Assembly (NCBI RefSeq): GCF_009711125.1
Contig: NZ_WMIB01000022.1
Location: 1 to 59,783, forward strand
DNA: 59,783 nt
Origin: Metabacillus mangrovi
GTDB taxonomy: Bacteria; Bacillota; Bacilli; Bacillales; Bacillaceae
Direction: 5' to 3'
The notes under the pieces: generated by a model
The model's database searches: none
The model's input: only the letters and a program-made list of their open reading frames with translations
What the model was told of the DNA's origin: nothing
Made by a program: the position numbers and the translations under genes
Shown: one piece after another, positions 53,541-59,783 of the stretch
Layout of the letters: each line of letters begins with the position of its first letter
How positions within the stretch are numbered: the first letter of the stretch is position 1

Positions 53541-54179
53541 TCATTCCTTGCTAAAAGTCACTGACTTCATTATTTTCATAGCCGTTTTTTCATGGTCTGC
53601 CTCAGCTGCTCTACAGGCTTGTGCTGCTTTTTCACAGCTGACATTATAGATGAACTCTACTGCCTGGCTGCTGCCGGCAGACTGAATAAAGCCAAAGTAG
53701 TTATAGCTCATAGCTCCTTCAATCTCGGATTCTTCACTTGCATAGTAAATCCTCCTGCCCTCCTCTTTACGTTCTTCATATTCGCCTGTATAGCCAGTAG
53801 TGTTTGATAATAGTTCCAGATTAGCTTCTGCATCTTGAGTTTCCGGTTTATTTTCATAGGTTGCATCCGCCATGATACTGGCGTTTTTCCGTTCTGCTCC
53901 ATAAACGATGCTTTCAAAGGAGGCTTCTCTTTGCTCATTAAATTCTTTAGATAGGACTGCATCGTCAGGGAAAAGCATGGTATAGCCGCCAGTCTTTGAT
54001 TTAAATAAGTGATAGCCATCCTCCGTTTCTTTTGATGAGGACAGATAGCCTTTTGTAAAAGAGTCTTTTTCAGCTGCTGTTCGTCCCTGAACCGTTCTTT
54101 CATCAGGGGTTTTACTCATACCGCAGCCCACAGTCATAATCAGATTTAAAATAATGCCAACCTTGATGAGCCGCTTCAA
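53541..54179 (-). CDS. array lipoprotein 5, candidate lipase immunity protein
   Basis: 212 residues, signal to TVGC at Cys 19. Signature segments DSFTKGYL, GGYTMLFPDDAVLSKEF, YFGFIQSAGSSQAVEF and CEKAAQAC. TTG start, fixed by GGAGG 7 bases upstream. 12 bases after lipoprotein 6, so one transcript. Confidence 0.75.
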   Translation of the reverse strand: MKRLIKVGIILNLIMTVGCGMSKTPDERTVQGRTAAEKDSFTKGYLSSSKETEDGYHLFKSKTGGYTMLFPDDAVLSKEFNEQREASFESIVYGAERKNASIMADATYENKPETQDAEANLELLSNTTGYTGEYEERKEEGRRIYYASEESEIEGAMSYNYFGFIQSAGSSQAVEFIYNVSCEKAAQACRAAEADHEKTAMKIMKSVTFSKE

Positions 54180-54191
54180 CTTGTTTCCTCC

Positions 54192-54815
54192 TTACTTCTT
54201 AAAAACAATAGACTTCACCATTTTAATGGCAACCTGTTCAAAATCATTCTGCTTTGCCGTACAGGATGTATCTTTTTTCTGACAGGTAATGGTGTACACG
54301 ATCCTTACAGCCTGATTGGTGGTATCTGCCTTGATAAAGCTTAAATAGCTGTAAGCCGTGGCTTTTCCAACATCCATCACATCTTTTGCAAAGTAATGGA
54401 CCTTCCCGTCTTCTTTCATCTCTTTGTAGGATCCTTCATAGCCAATGGATGAGGACAGCAGGCTTAAATTCGGTTCGAGCTTGCTTGTGCTGCGATTATC
54501 TTCATACGTGATTTGGGTTTCAATAGCAGCCCCATCTCTTTTTGCTCCGTATAGAATAGCCTCATATTCAAGACCATGGATTTCGTTGCCGAAATCATCT
54601 GATATCACAGCATCCTGAGGAAACAGCATCGTATATCCGTCTGTCTTGGATTTAAACGTGAAATAGCCTTCCTCCACTTCGCTGTCAGACAACAGGTACC
54701 CTTTAGTAAAGTCATCTTTCAATGCCGCAGGCTTTTCCACTTTTCCATTTAAACCGTCACAGCCTGCAAGGATGAAAAGAAGAAGTGCGGCAGCAAATTT
54801 GATTTGGATTCTCAA
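54192..54815 (-). CDS. array lipoprotein 6, candidate lipase immunity protein
   Basis: 207 residues, signal to ILAGC at Cys 19. Segments DDFTKGYL, DGYTMLFPQDAVISDDFGNE, YLSFIKADTTNQAVRI and CQKKDTSC. TTG start overlapping the stop of lipoprotein 7 as TTGA, so translation is coupled. Confidence 0.75.
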   Translation of the reverse strand: MRIQIKFAAALLLFILAGCDGLNGKVEKPAALKDDFTKGYLLSDSEVEEGYFTFKSKTDGYTMLFPQDAVISDDFGNEIHGLEYEAILYGAKRDGAAIETQITYEDNRSTSKLEPNLSLLSSSIGYEGSYKEMKEDGKVHYFAKDVMDVGKATAYSYLSFIKADTTNQAVRIVYTITCQKKDTSCTAKQNDFEQVAIKMVKSIVFKK

Positions 54816-55423
54816 GTTCCGTTCACCCTCCCGTTAAATTGTACAGACTTCATTAGTTTCAGCGCTGTATTCTTTAGAGGGGGCTGGCAGCTCTGGTCAT
54901 CCCTCTTGCACCTTGCATTTAAGGTAAACTCCACAGCTTGACCACTGTCTGATGCTTTAATAAACCCGAGATAGACATGACCGTTTGAGTTCTTTAATAC
55001 AGTCCTCTTTTCTGCAAAGTAAATGGTTTTTCCTTTGGATTGAATTACTTCATAAGCCCCGTCGTAGCCTGCTGACACAGACAGCAGTCTCTGTTTCTCT
55101 TGAATGTCCCGGGTGCCTGGTTTATTTTCATATGTAATTCGGGTGCTTACAGAAGCTCCATTTAACCGGTAGCCGTACATAATAGACTCAAACGCGTCAT
55201 TCCGCTTTTCATTGCCGAAATGCTCTGAGACTACAGCATCCTCAGGAAACAGCATCGTATACCCGCCCGTCTTCGATTCAAACAGATCGTAGCCGTCTTC
55301 CGCCGTTTTCTCTGAAGATAAATAGCTTTTGGTAAATTCCTCTGCAGCAGAGGTTTCCGTTTCAGGGCTGAGGCTGCATCCTCCAGAAATAAATACAACG
55401 ATAAAGATAAACAGGATTTTCAT
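54812..55423 (-). CDS. array lipoprotein 7, candidate lipase immunity protein
   Basis: 203 residues, first gene of the leftward array. A short signal ends in SGGC at Cys 16. Segments EEFTKSYL, GGYTMLFPEDAVVSEHFGNEK, FIKASDSGQAVEF and CKRDDQSC. Nearest paralog is lipoprotein 1 (shared LNGAS, STRITY, KQRLLSV). The promoter of the whole array should lie in 55424-55510. Confidence 0.75.
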   Translation of the reverse strand: MKILFIFIVVFISGGCSLSPETETSAAEEFTKSYLSSEKTAEDGYDLFESKTGGYTMLFPEDAVVSEHFGNEKRNDAFESIMYGYRLNGASVSTRITYENKPGTRDIQEKQRLLSVSAGYDGAYEVIQSKGKTIYFAEKRTVLKNSNGHVYLGFIKASDSGQAVEFTLNARCKRDDQSCQPPLKNTALKLMKSVQFNGRVNGT

Positions 55424-55515
55424 AAAAAAGCCTCCAGACGAGTTTACGATCTTAATCGTATAGGGAATGTTTTCCTTGTGTGATTAAAGAATAAACATTT
55501 TTTAGGAGGTTTTTG

Positions 55516-55845
55516 ATGACTGAATCAATTCTAGCCTCATTCAATTATTTATTAGCACTCCTTGTGGTGAATAAAGTTCTCAGGATTGCTGTTTCCTTCT
55601 TTAAGAACGGTTATGAGCGGAAAAAGGCCGTATTTTTGGGGCTTGCGGTGGTGACGGCTGCTTTAGGGTTTTTGAAAGGCTCTTTTTGGAGTGTGGCAGA
55701 TACCGTTTTGCTGTTTTGTGTCCTGCTTTGTTTAGTCATTTATGTATTTAAAATAGATGGGCTCGGTGATGGTGAAGGAGGTTTTTCCGATGAATGGGGC
55801 GGGGGTGACAGCGGCGGAGATGGAGGCGGAGGGGGCGGTGACTGA
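55516..55845 (+). CDS. small membrane protein with Gly/Asp-rich tail
   Basis: 109 residues, not recognised. Two to three hydrophobic segments (about 6-25, 38-55, 60-80), then a tail made almost only of Gly and Asp, starting DGLGDGEGGFSDEWGGGDSG. Strong ribosome site TTAGGAGGTTT; the ATG at 55516 fits its spacing. Divergent from the lipoprotein array. Low-complexity tails like this are common and not diagnostic; function unknown. Confidence 0.65.
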   Translation: MTESILASFNYLLALLVVNKVLRIAVSFFKNGYERKKAVFLGLAVVTAALGFLKGSFWSVADTVLLFCVLLCLVIYVFKIDGLGDGEGGFSDEWGGGDSGGDGGGGGGD

Positions 55846-55865
55846 TTTGCGTTCCCCCGCCAGGA

Positions 55866-56939
55866 TTATCCTAATACCTTCTTAACTGCTTGAAAAGCCT
55901 GCTCGGTCCTGACATCATAATCCGGATGATCGATCTCTGCATAAGCTATTCCGTACTTATCGAGCCTCTCCTTTATCCGCTGTGCTGCAAATTCCTGGTA
56001 ATGCTCATGAAGCCTCGTTCCGTCGTCCACCCATTTGACGGTCGGTTTTAAAAACAGGTAGAGATCCGCATGCTGTCTGTAGGCATGGATGTGCTGTTCA
56101 GCGAGCACATCAAATTCCTTTTCTCTGAGCGGGAAATAGAGATCCGCAAACGTCTGGGTGACGATGGCGTCCGTGTCACAGATGAGAATTGGATTTTTAA
56201 CTGCTTCCAGCGGTGTGTGGAGAAAAAGGTGAAGCTGTTTTTGCAGCAGGATATAGAAATCCTGAATGCCGGTGAGCGGAAACTGGTCTGTATAGGTTCT
56301 GCCGTATTCCAAAACAGCGGCTGCATGCAGCTGATCAGCGAGCTTTTCTGTCATCGTACTTTTCCCGGTTGATTCACTGCCGACGATCACAATGCGGTGA
56401 TGAAAAGGTTCAGGGGCTTTTGTTTGAATATCGGCGTATTCCTGAAAGAAGCGGGTGAATTCCGGATGGGTTCCCGCTTTGTCATTCAGGAACCGGCGGC
56501 AAAGCGTGCCGGACACCGGATGTGTGAGCCGCTCCTTATCCACCAAGACATGTGTGCAATTCAGGCAATCGGCCATTTGAAAACCGTAGTCCTCTGAGGT
56601 GAACAGCGCGTCAAACTTAGGGTGAGCAGGAGTCAGATAGCCTTCCAGAAGCCCTGTCCAGATGGCCCAGAAATCAGGATGTTCCGAAGGCTCTTGGGGA
56701 ACAGTCTGATCGAGATGGATGACGTCCGCTGTTTTTCCTGCAAATTCCGGCTCTGTGAGCATTTCTTTTACAGACTGGTGAACCCAGGCATGGCGAAGAA
56801 CCCCCGGGATGGTCTCAGACAAAAGAGAACAGACGACCACCGTAACATGCGCTGATTCTTCCATTGCGCGCCGGATTAAATAGTGGTGGCCTTTATGGAA
56901 CGGATAAAATTTCCCGAAGACCAAACCGTGTGCGTACAT
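55866..56939 (-). CDS. nadR: NadR-type NMN adenylyltransferase / nicotinamide riboside kinase
   Basis: About 357 residues and bifunctional. The N-terminal adenylyltransferase has GKFYPFHKGHHYLIRRAM, with the HxGH-type motif. The C-terminal kinase has the P-loop VGSESTGKSTMTEKLA (about residue 190), EYGRTYTD and CDTDAIVT. There is no N-terminal HTH, so it is an enzyme and not the repressor form known from enterobacteria. It phosphorylates nicotinamide riboside and adenylates the product to NAD. ATG 56939 has GGTGG upstream; an earlier frame starts inside pnuC. 14 bases after pnuC. Confidence 0.9.
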   Translation of the reverse strand: MYAHGLVFGKFYPFHKGHHYLIRRAMEESAHVTVVVCSLLSETIPGVLRHAWVHQSVKEMLTEPEFAGKTADVIHLDQTVPQEPSEHPDFWAIWTGLLEGYLTPAHPKFDALFTSEDYGFQMADCLNCTHVLVDKERLTHPVSGTLCRRFLNDKAGTHPEFTRFFQEYADIQTKAPEPFHHRIVIVGSESTGKSTMTEKLADQLHAAAVLEYGRTYTDQFPLTGIQDFYILLQKQLHLFLHTPLEAVKNPILICDTDAIVTQTFADLYFPLREKEFDVLAEQHIHAYRQHADLYLFLKPTVKWVDDGTRLHEHYQEFAAQRIKERLDKYGIAYAEIDHPDYDVRTEQAFQAVKKVLG

Positions 56940-56953
56940 CTTTATTCCACCTT

Positions 56954-57595
56954 TCATGCAGCATCCTGCAGCCTGGCGCTCTGCCATTCTTTTTTCCAGC
57001 TGATGTATCCATAGATACAGATGAGGAGAAAAACAAAGTAGGTAAAAGCAATAAGCGGCAGCCCTTTGTATAAATAGATTCCAACTGACAGGATATCAAC
57101 AGCAATCCAAATCAGCCAGTTCTCAAGGACTTTGCGGGACAGGAAAGCCTGGGCAAAAATGGACATGGACGCCATTGATGCATCAGCATACGGAATGGAG
57201 GCATCTGTATAAGCAGATAGGCCATATCCCCAGCTCACCGCAACGAGCAGGATGCCGGTAAAGAGAAAAACTGTCTCATTTCTCGTTATTTTCCGTGTCG
57301 GCCGGACCGAATGTCCCTCTCTTTTAGTCAGCCACACAACCCAGCCATAAATGGACAAAACGAGAAAGATAATTTGCAGAACGGCATCTGCATAGAGTTT
57401 GACTTCGTAAAAAATGAAAAAGAACAAAGTAAGATTCACGATTCCAATCGGGTACGCCCAAATGTTTTCCTTTGCGTTCAGCCATACACAGACAAGTCCC
57501 GCCAGGCTTGCGGCAATCTCCATCCAGCCGCTGTTCAGATACAAAGCCAGTCCTGTGAATACAATGAGGACGAGCCAGTCATATTTTTTAAGCAT
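56954..57595 (-). CDS. pnuC: nicotinamide riboside transporter PnuC
   Basis: 213 residues with about seven hydrophobic segments. Family features are visible: ENIWAYPIGIVN, LYADAVLQIIFLVLSIYGWVVW, ENWLIWIAVDILSVGIYLYKG and YGYISWKK, including the aromatic residues that stack on the substrate. It imports nicotinamide riboside by facilitated diffusion; NadR, encoded next, traps it by phosphorylation. Confidence 0.92.
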   Translation of the reverse strand: MLKKYDWLVLIVFTGLALYLNSGWMEIAASLAGLVCVWLNAKENIWAYPIGIVNLTLFFFIFYEVKLYADAVLQIIFLVLSIYGWVVWLTKREGHSVRPTRKITRNETVFLFTGILLVAVSWGYGLSAYTDASIPYADASMASMSIFAQAFLSRKVLENWLIWIAVDILSVGIYLYKGLPLIAFTYFVFLLICIYGYISWKKEWQSARLQDAA

Positions 57596-57632
57596 GTTCT
57601 TTGTCCTTTCATGTAAAATATATCCACGCGTT

Positions 57633-57661
57633 ATTATACTATTCTATCAATCCTCTTCCAA
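57633..57661 (-). promoter_or_regulatory. sigma-A promoter of pnuC-nadR
   Basis: On the minus strand TTGGAA, 17 bases, TATAAT. It stands about 40 bases upstream of the pnuC start. No riboswitch or NiaR-type operator could be recognised. 57662-57819 beyond it shows nothing clear. Confidence 0.65.
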
Positions 57662-57819
57662 ACGGGAAGGGGCTTTTTACATTCCTGACTAAAATTTCCC
57701 CTTGGAGTAATCAGGAATCCAGACAGTAAACCTGGGTTTTTATGCTTATAAATCTTTTGGTGCAGCCAAAGTTATACAGGATTTTTATCCTGCTGCAACT
57801 AAAATTTTAACAAAAGAAG

Positions 57820-57866
57820 AGGACTTTCCGCCAATTGGGGTATATGGTAAAAAATGATAAAATTTT
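57820..57866 (+). promoter_or_regulatory. conserved palindromic promoter element of LXG cassette 3
   Basis: AGGACTTTCCGCCAATTGGG then, about 19 bases on, AAATGATAAAATT. It matches 43649-43693 in 20 of the first 21 bases and in the -10-like part, while the spacer between differs. Shared control of the two toxin operons is likely. Confidence 0.6.
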
Positions 57867-57919
57867 TATAGATAAATAGGGGTTTTTGGAGAAAAAAAGG
57901 ATAAATGAGGTGATTGTGA

Positions 57920-58369
57920 ATGGATTTTTGGGGATCTCTGAAGGGATTTCAGGCAGATGTAAGCGGGGATATTGATGCTGTACAAGCTAAAATCCGGCTC
58001 CTCCGGAAGGCGAACAGCCGCATTGCCGGTGAGCAGGGGGAAGGCCAGAACGAAGTGAAGAACATTATACAGCCGAGGCTTGAAAGTGAATGGAAGGGTG
58101 CACGGGCGAACCGATTTAAAACTGCGCGTAATGCAGCTTACAGGGACATGGTGAAGGTGTTCAAAGAAGAGTATGAAGAATACCAGACTCAGATCAGTGC
58201 GGAAATTTCCAGACTGGAAATCCAGCTTGCTTTCCTTAACGCGAAGATGATGGCAGCTGCTGCTGTTGAAGAAACTGCCAATGAAATCAGCCATTCGCTT
58301 GATGATGCGAAAGACCAGCTTGCAGATGCCGGAAACCGGCTGAATGAACTTCGGAAGGGGTTGTTTTAA
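57920..58369 (+). CDS. ywqH: YwqH-like DUF5082 protein
   Basis: 149 residues, nearly all helical. MDFWGSLKGFQADVSGDIDAVQAKIRLLRKAN and the W-containing ESEWKGARANRFKTARNAAY resemble WXG100-like type VII partner proteins; B. subtilis ywqH stands at the same place before ywqI and the LXG toxin ywqJ. GAGGTGATTG precedes the ATG. Its stop overlaps ywqI (TAATG). Confidence 0.83.
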   Translation: MDFWGSLKGFQADVSGDIDAVQAKIRLLRKANSRIAGEQGEGQNEVKNIIQPRLESEWKGARANRFKTARNAAYRDMVKVFKEEYEEYQTQISAEISRLEIQLAFLNAKMMAAAAVEETANEISHSLDDAKDQLADAGNRLNELRKGLF

Positions 58370-58635
58370 TGCCGGATATTAAGCTCGAGCACACCGGAGT
58401 CATGAAGCAGCTTGAAGATATGGAAAAGGCGTTAAGCCGGATTGTGATTGAATCTCCGGATGAGATTTCACTTGGGGAGAATAAACTGGCCTACACGGAT
58501 GCCTGGCTTGCTTCAGAGCAGCTGGTCAAGGAATTGCTGGAACAATATGTCCAGGCGGTTAAGCAAAATATTGAGGACACAAAAGCCAATATCACGCATC
58601 TGAAAGAACAGGACGAGGCGATTGCCGCAAAATAA
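58369..58635 (+). CDS. ywqI: YwqI-like DUF5344 protein
   Basis: 88 residues, helical, paralog of the product of 43732-43998 along its whole length (VMKQLEDMEKAL versus VMSQLEEMERAL near the start). Likely a partner for export of the following LXG toxin. Overlaps ywqH by one base. Confidence 0.85.
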   Translation: MPDIKLEHTGVMKQLEDMEKALSRIVIESPDEISLGENKLAYTDAWLASEQLVKELLEQYVQAVKQNIEDTKANITHLKEQDEAIAAK

Positions 58636-58656
58636 CCGGGAAAGGCAGCGTGGGAG

Positions 58657-59783
58657 ATGGGAAAAATCTATAATTCCTCGTCACTAGGAGAGGCGATGAA
58701 GAAAAGGACAGACCAGTATAACGAATTAGATGACCAGTTTACGGCTTTAAAAACAGCCTTTCAGGAGATTGTGGACAATACGGAACTGCAGGGGAAAGGC
58801 GCAGATAACATTAAGAGGTTTTATCAGGCTCAAATAAAGCTTGTAGGGGATTGGCAGGACGTCATTGAAGGACTGACGGGATTTTTTGAAAGCATTCCCG
58901 GCAGGATGGAGGATGCAGATTTAAACAACCGTACGAAAGTGGCCGTACCGTTCTTGGAGGAACAGCTGCAGAGCGGAGCAGACAAGAGCCGGCAAATGGT
59001 TGACCAGCAGCATAGTGAATTAGGCAAAATATTAGATACCATCCGGGATATTCTGCCGATCTCTTCTTTTTCGTTAGATTCATTCAAAAAGAACATGGAG
59101 GAAGCGGACAAGGAGAGAGCAGGGGCTGCACAAGCTGTAATCGGTTTTGATGAAGGATATTTGGGAGTCTATTACTTAAATGCATTAAGCAATCTTGAAG
59201 GAGTAAGCGCTGGATATGATGCGATCCGCTCAGCCACCTCCAGCGGGGACGGCACCATCCAGCCCATCCATTTTAATCAAAAGATTTACGACGAGCACAT
59301 TGTCCACGATGTCCGGGAATCGGTAGAGGAAAAACTCGACTCTTTTAAATACGAAGAGAAAAAGCTCAAGGAATTCCGGATTGAAAAGGCCAAAATGGAA
59401 GAAGAGATGGCCAAAATTAAAGCCGAGCAGGAAAAACCAGCCCATGAAAAAATCTTCAGCGGAATCACCACCGTCGCCGGGGAACTGACCGGTGTAAACG
59501 ACATCATCCGTGCCACGACCGGAGTGGACCCGGTGACGGGTAATAAGCTGACGGAAGCCGAGCGGGTCAAAGCTGCCGGGATGGCCGCTGCCGGATTCAT
59601 CCCAGTCGTAGGCTGGGGAGGCCGTGCAGCCAGAGGGGTATACAAAGGCGGAAAAGCAATCGAAGGCATGGTAACCGCAGACCGTGCCCTCGATGCCTAC
59701 AAGACAACCGCCGGCATGCAAAAACTGGCCCAGGCCGAAAAAGGAATCTACGGCCTCACCGTCGCCAACTCCGGCTACGAATT
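58657..59783 (+). CDS. LXG-domain toxin (YwqJ-like), cut by window end
   Basis: 375 codons are present without a stop; the toxin domain lies beyond the window. The start MGKIYNSSSLGEAM lines up with the cassette 1 toxin, as do VDNTELQGKGADNIKRFY and VPFLEEQLQ. The coiled coil (EKAKMEEEMAKIKAEQEK) and the pre-toxin segment VDPVTGNKLTEAERVKAAG then FIPVVGWGGRAARGG-like sequence are also shared. So the two toxins have a common export half and will probably differ only at the C-terminus. Confidence 0.85.
   Translation, partial: MGKIYNSSSLGEAMKKRTDQYNELDDQFTALKTAFQEIVDNTELQGKGADNIKRFYQAQIKLVGDWQDVIEGLTGFFESIPGRMEDADLNNRTKVAVPFLEEQLQSGADKSRQMVDQQHSELGKILDTIRDILPISSFSLDSFKKNMEEADKERAGAAQAVIGFDEGYLGVYYLNALSNLEGVSAGYDAIRSATSSGDGTIQPIHFNQKIYDEHIVHDVRESVEEKLDSFKYEEKKLKEFRIEKAKMEEEMAKIKAEQEKPAHEKIFSGITTVAGELTGVNDIIRATTGVDPVTGNKLTEAERVKAAGMAAAGFIPVVGWGGRAARGVYKGGKAIEGMVTADRALDAYKTTAGMQKLAQAEKGIYGLTVANSGYE

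Overview
The window reads as a chromosomal segment of a motile, competent, Gram-positive member of the Bacillaceae. Gene content and order match the Bacillus subtilis neighbourhood tagU/lytBC - tuaA-H - tagV - yvyE - degSU - degV - comFA/comFC - yvyF - flgM - flgN - flgK - flgL - yviE - fliW - csrA - hag. Shine-Dalgarno sites are strong, TTG and GTG starts are common, and sigma-A and sigma-D type promoters are visible. The genus cannot be fixed from sequence reading alone.

Layout. 1-7 kb: a lipoprotein, a CPBP protease, comK preceded by a possible 36-residue ORF, a membrane GGDEF-EAL protein and the LCP ligase TagU; the first kilobase carries GC-rich intergenic repeats. 7-16 kb: a large secreted subtilase with beta-domain repeats, an SGNH-like protein, an NlpC/P60 protein, and LytB-like and LytC-like autolysin genes with cell-wall-binding repeats. 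16-27 kb: a teichuronic-acid type polysaccharide operon (tuaA, B, C, gtaB, tuaD, epimerase, tuaE, F, G, H) behind a possibly structured leader. 27-35 kb: tagV and yvyE leftward, degS-degU, a repeat-rich gap, degV, a VOC protein, comFA-comFC. 35-42.7 kb: the late flagellar block, with a textbook sigma-D promoter overlapping the comFC stop and CsrA-type sites in the hag leader.

The flagellin gene is the main find. hag is split by two related, ORF-less group I introns (362 and 366 nt). Intron 1 must be removed to join RDVD to MAKEM. Intron 2 lies 14 codons before the stop, and its P1 loop encodes a complete alternative C-terminus with its own stop, so spliced and unspliced messages would both give full-length flagellin. 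A free-standing LAGLIDADG endonuclease gene lies antisense directly downstream, and its 3' end overlaps the hag terminator.

43.6-59.8 kb is an interbacterial-toxin region of the type VII secretion (LXG) kind. Cassette 1 is a DUF5344 partner, an LXG toxin ending in an ADP-ribosyltransferase domain, and an ADP-ribosylglycohydrolase as likely immunity. Cassette 2, leftward, is an array of seven paralogous lipoproteins (one broken) followed by a lipase-first toxin and a small helical protein; it resembles the TslA/TilA/TlaA lipase system of Staphylococcus aureus. Cassette 3 is ywqH-, ywqI- and ywqJ-like, with the LXG toxin cut by the window end. Cassettes 1 and 3 share a conserved palindromic upstream element. 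A pnuC-nadR nicotinamide riboside salvage operon lies between cassettes 2 and 3. No secretion-machine genes (EssC, YukE) are in the window.
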